The notes beneath the pieces are model-generated. The model saw only the letters and a list, made by a program, of their open reading frames with translations, did no database searches and was not told the origin of the DNA. A stretch of DNA of 64,000 bases from Rhodeus uyekii (Eukaryota; Chordata; Actinopteri; Cypriniformes; Acheilognathidae), in NCBI GenBank assembly GCA_037043235.1, contig JAWRVZ010000103.1, forward strand, positions 2,378,293 through 2,442,292, in the 5' to 3' direction. This document shows positions 43,131 through 53,300 of the stretch, piece by piece. A program made the translations under genes and the position numbers. Position 1 is the first letter of the stretch. Each line of letters begins with the position of its first letter.

Positions 43131-46100
43131 CTGAGTACAGAGAAAAGACTCAACTATATTATCATCATCCAAGCAACCCAAACGGCAATACGTCTCAGTT
43201 ACATACTTAGCATCAATGCATCTTCAAAAGTAGTAGTCCACAAGACTTTAAGTATTAATAAACATGTTGAGAAATGACGGAGGGGGGAGGAATTAAATAC
43301 CACTGGAATTTATCAACAGAAAATGACCATCAATTCAGAGAAAAACATGCCGCTTTTTCATGCCAAAGCCTCTAACATTTTGGACTAGTTCATATAAATA
43401 GTACAAATCAATCAAAAACCACACTGAGGGATTAGATATCACAGAAAATGGTCTACAGTCATAGCAGCAAAATATAATCAAGATTTGGGGATTTGAACAT
43501 TTACCATATTTTCCTGCACATAATCCGAGGGTTATACCAGATTTTACAAACCCCGCAGGGGGGGTGCGGGTTATATAAGGGTGCGGGCTATATCACAATT
43601 TTTTACACATAATAAAATTTCAATATATTTGTTACGTCCCTAAGAACGTAATTTTTTATTTTTTTTATAGGTACTTTCTTTCTTGCCAGGGTTGTTGTCT
43701 CTGGCGCTTGTACTATCACTCTAGAACAGGGGTGGGCAAACTATTTGTCTCGCGGGCCACATGGGTTTCTTAAAATTGACAGAGGGGCCGGGGTGAAGGT
43801 CGTACCTGTGCATTTACTTATACGAAATCCTAGAAAACCTGTATAAAGTATAGTTTGGTCTTAAATCACTCGACTGGGAGACGTGAAATTACAACAAAAC
43901 AATATTAATACAATTTAATCGACAGAAAAAACACAATATGCAATGTGACTGAATCGTATATATGCCTCAGCTCTAGATTGACAATCACAGGCGTCCAATC
44001 ACAACTGACCTCTGGAAAAAAGGGAACTAACCAATGACGTTTGATGTTACTATTACAAGAGCAAGCCCGCCCCACGACTGACAAAAATAAAAGTGAACAA
44101 AAAACAGCAGTCGAGAGCGGGCGAATGTTCTGCTGCACAGCGGGAGACACTGCTTTTTCTTTTTGTTCTGATTCTGACTTGTTTTTTTCTTATTGTGTGA
44201 ATTTCGCGCACAAGCACTGTGTACCGAGCCTGAACAGTTATGGATAATTGACATCTTGTGAGCAACGTTCGAAATTCCAAATGTGAACTTACACAAAAAT
44301 GTTCATAAATCTATCGGTGCGGGTTATATAAAGGTGTGGGTTATACCGGCGTTTTTGCCTGCGGGCTATACAAGGGTGCGGATTATCTACGTCTGCGGGT
44401 TATATGCAGGGAAATACGGTCGCCATGGTTAACAGCCAATGTACAATAATCTTTACCTTTAGAGGTTTACAGTGTTTCCTCACATATCTCCCTGCTGAAC
44501 TGTGCTCGTCCCAGTCCAGTCTGTCGTGATGCACATAGCGTCGCTTCCTGACAATGAAAAAAAAATCAGTCAATCCAAAAACATTCCATATCTTCCATCA
44601 CGTGATAAACAAGTAAGGCAAACTAGTCTCCTGTTACAACACTGCACCTGGTTTTCTGGAGTAGATGTGTAGGAATGGGACCTAGAACCTTCTCCATCAT
44701 GGCCAGATGCTCCTTACTGTCGTGAGTCTGAAAAGAGCACGTTTCTGTAACTAAGCCATCTGCTACAATAACAATGCTTGTATGCAAAGAGTCACACCTG
44801 AAATAATGTCAATCCTAGATAGAACTCAATCAGAATGCAGCCCAAACTCCACACGTCACACGCCTGGTTCCAGCCCAGTTCTGCCAGCACAAATCAACAT
44901 TACAAAAGAATGCGCACATTTTAGCGAATTACCAACAAAAACGATTAGCACAAATAGTTCACCCAATATAACTTCCGGAGCTCTGTAGTGTCGGGTTGAA
45001 ACCACAGAAGTGTGATGCTCGTGGTCGTAGGTAGCATTGCCAAAGTCCACCACTTTCACATCCAACCTCTTCAAGGTCCTCTCATCTCGCTTCTGCAACA
45101 TAATGAACAGTTCTGTCACTATAAAGACATACTATACAAACAACAGTACTGGTCAAAGGCTCAGGGTTGGTACGAGTAAATATAGCAAAAACAGTAATCG
45201 TGAAATATTATTACAATTAAGGATGCAGGATAAATCGGCCATCACCATATCGATAAATGCTTAAATGTTATTGTTATCGGCCCGATAAGAAAATTTGGCC
45301 GATATATTAAAGCTGATAATGTATTTTTCTTTCAGAGACTGTTCGCCATGATGGATTGAATTCCTGGAATCACTTGGATGTGCAGCACAAACCTGTCTTA
45401 TAGGCCACACAGACTTATGAGAAAACGACGTTGAGAATTGTTTTGCGCGCTCGTGTTTCAGCGCGTTGTCGTGGAAAGAGTGTGTGCATGGAGTTACACC
45501 ATGAAACCTAGCTCAGTCAAGTTCACTCGTGCATTCGCGTCGCAGCCTTTTGTGCTATTGGAAGTCGGAGTTTTTAAATCTCATATAGGATGCATTTGGT
45601 TGAGTTGATCAGCGACACAGGATGAAGTAAAGCGCAGTCGGTCATCTTTAGTTTTAGCGCGCGCACAGCTTAAACACCATTCACATTAATAACATGTCTT
45701 ATAACATTATAATGAGAATACTGTTGTAACAAAACTTGGCAAATTCTATGGGTTTAGTCGTGTTTCAGCATGTTGTTACAGGAACAAGAGTTACACATTC
45801 TGATTATCACGTGGATTAGTAGTTCACTTGTGTATTCACGTTATTTTGTAGACACAATTCAGAAAATTAAGGTTATGTAGTATAAATATCTGATTAATCT
45901 AATACAGCTTTGTTGAGTTGTTAACCTGCAGTGCTTCATTGTTCTGGTGATCATCTTAAACTTTAATAAACAGCAATGCAAAAGATTAATAACCATGATT
46001 GGGGCTGTAATATAAAAAACGTTACTGTAAACTCTATTGAAATAAAACGTTGAGAATTCTTTGGGTTTAGTTGCCATGTTTCATCGCGTTATCATCGTGA

Positions 46101-49100
46101 TTTTGCGCAAATATAAGTTGTAATATGTTTATTTGGTACAAAAATAAGTGTATTTATCTTATATAGGATGCGATGCGTTGTTAATGAACCTTCTATGAAA
46201 GCGCTTCAGTTTATGCGTTAGTAACCAGCACTTTTATTGTTCTCATATTATTTTAATCAAAAATATGGTTTGATTACAAACATTTCCTTATTGTCCGTGC
46301 AGAAGTCATTTAATTTATCCATGGCACATGCATTTTGTTTTTTTCTACTGAGCTTAAGTAATGTAGTCCAATGACTTGTTTGTAGTGTTTTATTTTTTCG
46401 TTAGGCAATAGATTATTTGGTAACACTTTAAAACAAGGTTTCAATTGATAAAGAATTAATTAACACGAACTAACAGAGAGCAATAACCTTTATAAATGTT
46501 AGCTAATAAAATATTTGTATTCATGTTAGTTCACAGATACAATATTTAAAAATGTCTTGGAAAATGTTGAGACTAGCATTAAGTAAGATTAATAAATCCA
46601 GTAGAAGTGCTGTTCATTCATTGTTGGTTCATGTTAGCTAATGCTAACAAAATTAAACCTTATTTTATTTGTTTTGGCTCTCAAAGTATATTAAAATTTG
46701 GATTTAGATTTATTGGCTTTTAAATATAAATAATTATCTGTAAAAAAAAAAAATACTGATGCATCCCTAATTACAAGATCTAACATAAAAATTTTGTTAG
46801 ATGTTTTAGTACATTTCATATATTTTAAATTATATATATGGAAACAAATACAATTTTCATTTACTCCTGTGATGGCAAAGTTTGTACTGCCATTTCTTAC
46901 TATTATTAACATTAAGATCAGTTGTGCTGCTTAATATTTTGAGAACTCAGAGTTACATTTTTTTAGGATTGTTTGATAAATAGAAACTTCAAGGGCCAGC
47001 ATTTATTTGACGTTAATATTTTGTAACAAATGCATTACGGTCACGTTTCGTCAATTTAATACATACGCAAACTTTTATCTTAACTGTGCATTTTTACAGT
47101 CATTTTATGAAGCACTTTTACTCACCATCTTGAAGTTATATTTAACGTCATAGTTGGAGTCCACAAAGAGAATGTTTTCAGGCTTAAGGTCAGTGTGCGT
47201 CAACTTATTTCGATGCAGAACTGAAACAAGGTGAACAATGAAGTGATTTATCACTATTATGAAATGGATTTAATGCTTTATCCCTCCTAAGAAACGGTGC
47301 TTAACAAGGCTCTGAATCATTGATGAATACATATACACTCACAGTGCACAGCTCTAAAAATCTGATCTGCCATGAGTCTGATCTGGTTCAGTGAGAAGGG
47401 CATGAACCCGTTCTCCTTCAGGAAGTCGTATGTGCTCAGTCCCAGCAGCTCAAACACTATGCAGACGTGGCCGTGGTGATCGAACCAGTCGAGCATCCGA
47501 ACACAAGCACTGCAAAGACAGAGGGGAGTCACTCGATCTGAAAACTTCTGTGCCTTACTAAAGCACACTGCTTCAAATAAAATAAAGTCAATATCACACC
47601 AAGTCAAATAAACTTCAAGGATATGAATCTCTCTTACATGAGTTGCTGTGATAAACAACTTGATTATGGATTCCACTGACTATTGACAATTTTGTTTTTA
47701 AATTATAGAATGTATACAATTAAAGATTTCCAAATTGAGTATTTAATTTGTTGAGATCCAATGTGTGATTTAAGTGTTCCCTTCATTTCTACCTTGAAGT
47801 CGAGTACTCACAATCTTTTTTCACCATCAAGTGAATTGATCCGCTCAAGCACATCGACTTCAGACATGGCTGCCTCACGGTAGCGCTCAATATTTTTGAT
47901 GATCTTCAGCGCCACTCGAACACTACCCCTGCAAACAAAAGCACACTAGGTATGCTTGCATGCATTTTTGTTCATCTCCAAGATCCTGAAAGAGTCTTTA
48001 TAATTTGTTAATAATTTTTTACAATTTATGTACAATTTGTATTTTGAACAAACTTTCTTAAATTCAGAACTGGAGAAAGTATAATTGATGTTTTTGCCTT
48101 GATGACATACCTAAATGGAAGCTTATTAATGTCGGAAGCAGGGCTGTGCGATATAGACAAAAATTACTATCACCATTTTTTAAAACTAATATAGCCATTT
48201 TAATTTTAATCATGATTTTTGTGTGCACACATTCATATCTTATTTTTTGGAAGACAGCTTTATTGACACCAAAGGTGAAGACACCAAAATGACGGCCTTT
48301 GAATAAATGAAACTATTCCTTCTTGAACTTTTCATATGTTGTGCAGTTCGCAAATACCTGTATTATTGAATATCGTTCACCTGGTTTGAACTGTGCCCTT
48401 GCTTTTCTTTGTAAAGGCGTTAGATAAAGGTCTTTAACTATTGCTCTCGTGTCTTTTGCAGCATCAAGGAAAAAGTAGTTCAACTAAGTTAGGAAAAAAA
48501 AACCTGTTTTTAACCGCTAACATGCGTCTTCTGTGAATGACTCCTACTCTGTTTTGTCGCAACGATAGTTTAACAGATCTTTCAAATGACCTGGCTCTGT
48601 GACAAATCATCTCTCCTGTATCCAAAAAAATCCATAAAATGAAGTCCTTATCCTGTTTTCAATTAACTTTCCTAACAGTAAAATCTATTTAACTAGATTT
48701 AAGTTGGGTTTCACACTGCATAATTTTCAGCTATTTTTTCTGCAGTCTAGAAACTGTGTATTCTTACATGGCAATTTTATTATGATTTTGATTGCACAGC
48801 CCCTAGGCAGAAGAGCTTTTTTTTTAGCTAGTTATTTAGCACATTTACAATTATTTAGTCTCCTCTACTAGCCGGTTTGTAAGACGTAAATAAACATGCT
48901 TTGCTTTTTTTTTTTAAATGGACATTATTATAAAAAAAGACCATGCATCACAGCACTGCACACATGTACAAGGTTTTTTAAATCTAATTCAGAAGATATT
49001 CATATTCAAGTATTTACATACCGGTACTTCATTTTTTTTTTTTTTAACTGAACCTATTAATTCAGGTCTACACAACCAGTTTCAATCTGATCGAGCTCAA

Positions 49101-50342
49101 CCAGATTGATTGAGATGTTTACATGAAGGTTTTTAAATCATCAATCTGATAACTAACAAATTATTCTGGTGCATGTAAACGTATCAAATGTTAAAAGAAA
49201 AAAATGACAAAGTGGTTACAGAATCTGGCTTACTTTGAGTGGTCGAGGCACTCCACCACTTTTCCAAACGCTCCTTCGCCCAGAGTCCCTACAATCTCAT
49301 CTATAAATAGGGTAAAGAAGCAGTCATAAGTAACTGTGACTGGAGGATGCACCATACAAAAGCACAGATTTTACAGTACTAACGGGGACTTAAGCTCAAT
49401 CCATTTAAATCATATTCATTGAGTATTAAAGTCTGAGCCAAATTAAAGTTTCACAGATCAAAGTTAAATTAAGTGATTAATATTAGAAGTCTTCAAAGGT
49501 CCCCTTATAACCCCCAAGAGTAGGCTGAATTGTCCCACTAATAGATACAAACAGACAGTTATATAGAGAAAGGTTTATGTTCTATACATCTTGCTCTTAG
49601 CATGTCTCCATTGTGATAGACCAGGTGACCCTCCTCATCATCCTCAATACTCTTGGTTCTTTTCCTGCGATGACTTCTCTGGAGTACATCATCACCACCA
49701 TCAAACACCAGTCAGAATCAGGCCCGCACGCATCATTCATTCATTCAGCGAGGGGGGGTTGATGAAGGGGAGTGATTCGGACCCCCACGCCAGGCCACGG
49801 CGGCAGCAGCAAATTCAAATTCATCGCCAAGCAACGGCACAGGGCCACCATAGTGTGTGTTACAGAAGAAAGACATGGCAACACATTTTCAGACAAGAAA
49901 CAACTTTCTTTGAAGTGCAGCTCAATCTGTTCATGACCCTCAACCAATCAACATATAGCCATTTCTGCAACCAATGAGTGAAGATCAAGTGAAAATCAAC
50001 TGATCCCTTGACCACCTTACTGCAAGTAAACAGCAGATGGTTTCTAAGGTAAGTCTGGACTTTAGAAACATTAACAAATGCATCAGCTTAAGTAAAAAGA
50101 AAGAGAATGACAAATCGTTTACCGAGTTTGAGCAAGGACTGGGGTGGCGTGACCGTTGCTGCTCTCTGCTGCTGCGCCGACTCCGCCCACTACGTGCGGA
50201 CGACTGGCTGTAATGTTTGCCACCTTTCTCCCTCTCCGTCTCGATGACCGGGTCCACCTGACCCTTATAATCGACATGCTCCAGACTGGGCTCTCTGGCC
50301 CTGTGCTCTCGAAACTCCAGCCTCTTTGAGCTAATGTGACAC
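42984..50342 (-). CDS. clk4: CLK1/CLK4-type LAMMER dual-specificity kinase (3' eleven coding exons)
   Basis: Coding exons in transcript order: 50342-50123, 49678-49588, 49300-49234, 47928-47812, 47509-47343, 47220-47126, 45092-44963, 44880-44798, 44727-44648, 44547-44457 and 43130-42984. All junctions are AG/GT and all phases join, giving 428 codons plus stop. The product has a basic RS-type N-terminus and a complete kinase domain: glycine loop GEGAFGKV, VALKIIKN lysine, catalytic HTDLKPEN, DFG, RHYRAPE, and the family signature as EHLAMMEK. CLK kinases phosphorylate SR splicing factors in the nucleus. KRDERTLK and LDWDEHSSAGRYV favour CLK1/4 over CLK2/3. Exon lengths 91, 67, 117, 167, 95, 130, 83, 80 and 91 agree with mammalian CLK genes as I recall them. 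The exons coding the first 50 or so residues are not between 50343 and 51177, so they probably lie beyond the minisatellite. Confidence 0.93.
43503..44420. mobile_element. DNA transposon with diverged TIRs in the last CLK intron
   Basis: Left end ACCATATTTTCCTGCACATA and right end (complement) ACCGTATTTCCCTGCATATA, each followed inward by repeated GCGGGTTATA strings. An internal CAGGGGTGGGCAAACTATTT near 43727 looks like one end of a hAT element, but I found no matching other end. Superfamily uncertain. No transposase. Confidence 0.65.
44457..44547 (-). CDS. clk4: CLK penultimate exon
   Basis: 91 bases; RKRRYVHHDRLDWDEHSSAG and RYVRKHCKPLK. Acceptor TTGTCAG, donor GTAAAG. Confidence 0.94.
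44648..44727 (-). CDS. clk4: CLK exon with the LAMMER-family signature (LAMMEK)
   Basis: 80 bases; THDSKEHLAMMEKVLGPIP. The usual Arg of EHLAMMER is Lys here (codon AAG at 44689-44691). Acceptor TTTCAG, donor GTGCAG, which is weaker than the others. Confidence 0.93.
44798..44880 (-). CDS. clk4: CLK exon with the DVWSLGC helix
   Basis: 83 bases; ELGWNQACDVWSLGCILIEF. Acceptor GGCAG, donor GTGTGA. Confidence 0.93.
44963..45092 (-). CDS. clk4: CLK exon with DFG and activation segment
   Basis: 130 bases; KRDERTLKRLDVKVVDFGNA, then EHHTSVVSTRHYRAPEVIL. Acceptor TTGCAG, donor GTGAAC. The preceding intron (45093-47125) holds a hAT element. Confidence 0.95.
45218..46769. mobile_element. hAT element in a CLK intron
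   Basis: Ends TAAGGATGCA and TGCATCCCTA are near-perfect inverted repeats. Flanks ATTACAAT (45210-45217) and ATTACAAG (46770-46777) match at 7 of 8 bases, as an 8-bp hAT duplication would. The interior has ATAAATCGGCC and GATAAGAAAATTTGGCCGAT strings, with no intact transposase. It separates the catalytic-loop exon from the DFG exon. Confidence 0.8.
46436..46670. repeat. Fragment of a GGTAACACTTTA-type repeat nested in the hAT element
   Basis: TGGTAACACTTTAAAACAAG, ending with the inverted-type AAACCTTATTTTATTT. Strings of this kind end a common fish DNA transposon as I recall it. Boundaries approximate. Confidence 0.5.
46880..46995 (-). repeat. Dispersed cyprinid-type repeat, copy 7 (partial)
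   Basis: TTTCTTACTATTATTAACAT, then GTTGTGCTGCTTAATATTTT, the outer part of the family in reverse orientation, without the CTTGAGCAGC core. Confidence 0.55.
47126..47220 (-). CDS. clk4: CLK exon with the catalytic loop
   Basis: 95 bases; HRNKLTHTDLKPENILF holds the catalytic Asp of HTDLKPEN. Acceptor TTTCAG, donor GTGAGT. Confidence 0.94.
47343..47509 (-). CDS. clk4: CLK exon with hinge and alpha-D/E region
   Basis: 167 bases; MLDWFDHHGHVCIVFELLGL covers the gatekeeper and hinge region, followed by STYDFLKENGF. Acceptor CTTTGCAG, donor GTGAGT. Confidence 0.95.
47812..47928 (-). CDS. clk4: CLK exon with the ATP-binding lysine
   Basis: 117 bases; contains VALKIIKNIERYREAAMSEV. The lysine of VALK is the beta-3 lysine. 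Acceptor TTTGCAG, donor GTGAGT. Confidence 0.93.
48139..48803. mobile_element. Probable hAT-like MITE in a CLK intron
   Basis: Starts CAGGGCTGTGCGATATAGAC and ends GATTGCACAGCCCCTA, an imperfect inverted pair. Flanks GTCGGAAG and GGCAGAAG agree at 6 of 8 bases. Confidence 0.6.
49234..49300 (-). CDS. clk4: CLK exon with the glycine-rich loop
   Basis: 67 bases; encodes YEIVGTLGEGAFGKVVEC and LDHSK with split codons at both ends. Acceptor TTTATAG, donor GTAAGC. Confidence 0.93.
49588..49678 (-). CDS. clk4: CLK 91-bp exon (alternatively spliced exon 4 equivalent)
   Basis: Encodes RSHRRKRTKSIEDDEEG through GDMLRAR plus one base. Its 91-base length is not a multiple of three, so skipping it would shift the frame before the kinase domain. 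In mammals the equivalent exon is skipped to make a truncated, catalytically inactive protein. Flanking introns are short (444 and 287 bases). Confidence 0.88.
50123..50342 (-). CDS. clk4: CLK exon encoding part of the RS-like N-terminal region
   Basis: 220 bases: one base completing a codon from the missing upstream exon, then 73 codons from CHISSKRLEF to SPCSNS. The C-terminal half is rich in Arg and Ser (SARSGRSRRSSREQQRSRH), as in the region of CLK proteins that binds SR substrates. Acceptor TTCTCAG, donor GTAAAC. It corresponds by position to mammalian exon 3. Confidence 0.85.
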
Positions 50343-51177
50343 CTGAGAATAACAAACATTACTGAGGAAGACGACACAGCTCTGCGTTTAATGACAATGA
50401 GATCTTGACGGGTAAATTTATAAGTGGCTTTCACTTTGCTGCAGTTCATCAACCCTTTCAGCAGAGGATAAGGAACGCTGAATCGTGATCTGCTGGGTGC
50501 TGAAAGCATCAAGTGTCTTCTCGAAAGAGTGGAGTTCAAGAACAAGCTATACTTAGAAAGAGCCACAGAAACACTCTGAGAGAGCAGTTATGAGTGAAAG
50601 CGATGCTTTAACCTGTCAATGTTTCAGCAGTAAATCTTTCAGGAGGATGCCTGAGTGTTGTGCTTGAGTTAAACTACTTGTGATCCAAATCACAGCTGTC
50701 AGCCTATAGTAGAGTAGAGGAACGTTCTGTGTTATGGTCTTCATGACCAGCGAAATTAACAGACCATAAAATCCTTACATATACACATGCAGATCATAAA
50801 TACTTATACATGCGTGCTATAATTGCTTTTGATAAAAGCAGCTGCATAAATGTAACAGATATTACGTAACTTATTTACAAGCAATGAAACATCACCAATT
50901 AGTTTTAGAGGCAGCACTACGAACAGACGGAAAACTTAAAAATCCCACTTGCAGTCTTGACACAGCTATTTCACAACAGCAGGATCCTCTGACAGGTCCA
51001 ATAACAGCGTATTATAGCACTTGTCACCCTGGCAGTTTGTCTTTACATCCAAGAACATGTTGCACTACATCATGTGAGGCACTGCAAACATGCAGGATAA
51101 GACAGCGATAAATACAACAAACACTCCATTCTAACTAAAATAAAATAAAAATGTACTTAGTAAATTACTTTCATGCC
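50343..51177. other. CLK intron sequence between the RS-region exon and the minisatellite
   Basis: No upstream CLK exon is recognisable on the minus strand here. A short SINE-like tail lies near 50825-50860. Confidence 0.55.
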
Positions 51178-52449
51178 TGTCTCACCTCTCGCATGTTTAG
51201 TAGTGATGCGTTGAGTGTGTGTCTGTCTCACCTCTCGCATGTTTAGTAGTGACGCGTTGAGTGTGTGTCTGTCTCACCTCTCGTTTGTTTAGTAGTGACG
51301 CGTTGAATGTGTCTGTCTCACCTCTCGTATGATTAGTAGTGATGCGTTGAGTGAATGTGTCCGTCTCACCTCTCGTATGTTAAGTAGTGACGCGTTGAGT
51401 GAATGTGTCTGTCTCACCTCTCGTTTGTTTAGTAGTGACGCGTTGAGTGAATGTGTCTGTCTCACCTCTCGTTTGTTTAGTAGTGACGCGTTGAGTGAAT
51501 GTGTCTGTCTCACCTCTCGTATGTTTAGTAGTGACGCGTTGAGTGAATGTGTCTCTCACCTCTCGTATGTTTAGTAGTGACGCGTTGAGTGAATGTGTCT
51601 GTCTCACCTCTCGTATGTTTAGTAGTGACACGTTGAGTGAATGTGTCTGTCTCACCTCTTCGTATGATTAGTAGTGATGCGTTGAGTGAATGTGTCTGTC
51701 TCACCTCTTCGTATGTTTAGTAGTGACGCGTTGAGTGAATGTGTCCGTCTCACCTCTCGTATGTTTAGTAGTGACGCGTTGAGTGAATGTGTCCGTCTCA
51801 CCTCTCGTATGTTTAGTAGTGACGCGTTGAGTCAATGTGTCCGTCTCACCTCTCGTATGTTTAGTAGTGACGCGTTGAGTGAATGTGTCCGTCTCACCTC
51901 TCGTATGTTTAGTAGTGACGCGTTGAGTCAATGTGTCCGTCTCACCTCTCGTATGATTAGTAGTGACGCGTTGAGTCAATGTGTCCGTCTCACCTCTCGT
52001 ATGTTTAGTAGTGACGCGTTGAGTGAATGTGTCCGTCTCACCTCTCGTATGATTAGTAGTGACGCGTTGAGTCAATGTGTCCGTCTCACCTCTCGTATGT
52101 TTAGTAGTGATGCGTTGAGTGAATGTGTCTGTCTCACCTCTCGTATGTTTAGTAGTGATACGTTGAGTGAATGTGTCTCTCACCTCTCGTATGTTTAGTA
52201 GTGACGCGTTGAGTGAATGTGTCTGTCTCACCTCTTCGTATGATTAGTAGTGATGCGTTGAGTGAATGTCTGTCTCACCTCTTCGTATGTTTAGTAGTGA
52301 CGCGTTGAGTGAATGTGTCCGTCTCACCTCTCGTATGTTTAGTAGTGACGCGTTGAGTGAATGTGTCTCTCACCTCTCGTATGTTTAGTAGTGACGCGTT
52401 GAGTGAATGTGTCCGTCTCACCTCTCGTATGATTAGTAGTGATGCGTTG

Positions 52450-53300
52450 AGTGAATGTGTCTATCACCTCTCGTATGTTTAGTAGTGACGCGTTGAGTGA
52501 ATGTGTCCGTCTCACCTCTCGTATGATTAGTAGTGACGCGTTGAGTCAATGTGTCCGTCTCACCTCTCGTATGTTTAGTAGTGACGCGTTGAGTGAATGT
52601 GTCCGTCTCACCTCTCGTATGATTAGTAGTGACGCGTTGAGTCAATGTGTCCGTCTCACCTCTCGTATGTTTAGTAGTGACGCGTTGAGTGAATGTGTCC
52701 GTCTCACCTCTCGTATGTTTAGTAGTGACGCGTTGAGTGAATGTGTCCGTCTCACCTCTCGTATGATTAGTAGTGACGCGTTGAGTCAATGTGTCCGTCT
52801 CACCTCTCGTATGTTTAGTAGTGACGCGTTGAGTGAATGTGTCCGTCTCACCTCTCGTATGATTAGTAGTGACGCGTTGAGTCAATGTGTCCGTCTCACC
52901 TCTCGTATGTTTAGTAGTGACGCGTTGAGTGAATGTGTCCGTCTCACCTCTCGTATGATTAGTAGTGACGCGTTGAGTCAATGTGTCCGTCTCACCTCTC
53001 GTATGTTTAGTAGTGACGCGTTGAGTGAATGTGTCCGTCTCACCTCTCGTATGATTAGTAGTGACGCGTTGAGTCAATGTGTCCGTCTCACCTCTCGTAT
53101 GTTTAGTAGTGACGCGTTGAGTGAATGTGTCCGTCTCACCTCTCGTATGATTAGTAGTGACGCGTTGAGTCAATGTGTCCGTCTCACCTCTCGTATGTTT
53201 AGTAGTGACGCGTTGAGTGAATGTGTCCGTCTCACCTCTCGTATGATTAGTAGTGATGCGTTGAGTCAATGTGTCCGTTTCACCTCTCGTATGTTTAGTA
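52450..53300. repeat. Dimeric (96-bp) higher-order block 1
   Basis: Units alternate between a TTTAG...GAGTGAATG type and an ATTAG...GAGTCAATG type for most of the block, with linked variants, and nearly all units retain the CpG forms (GACGCG, TCCGTC). Confidence 0.9.

Noticed and set aside
43727..43800. Complete hAT element beginning CAGGGGTGGGC in the last CLK intron
   Set aside because: Only one terminus is present; the matching right end and duplication are not visible, so it is noted only within the larger transposon.
49591..49977. 128-codon plus-strand frame
   Set aside because: It overlaps the minus-strand CLK 91-bp exon and the adjoining intron. It is a shadow with no independent support.
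51178..51215. The first minisatellite unit as the 3' end of CLK exon 2
   Set aside because: The GTGAGA donor is attractive, but in the phase required by the next exon a TAA lies about nine bases upstream of it, so the unit cannot end a coding exon of useful length.
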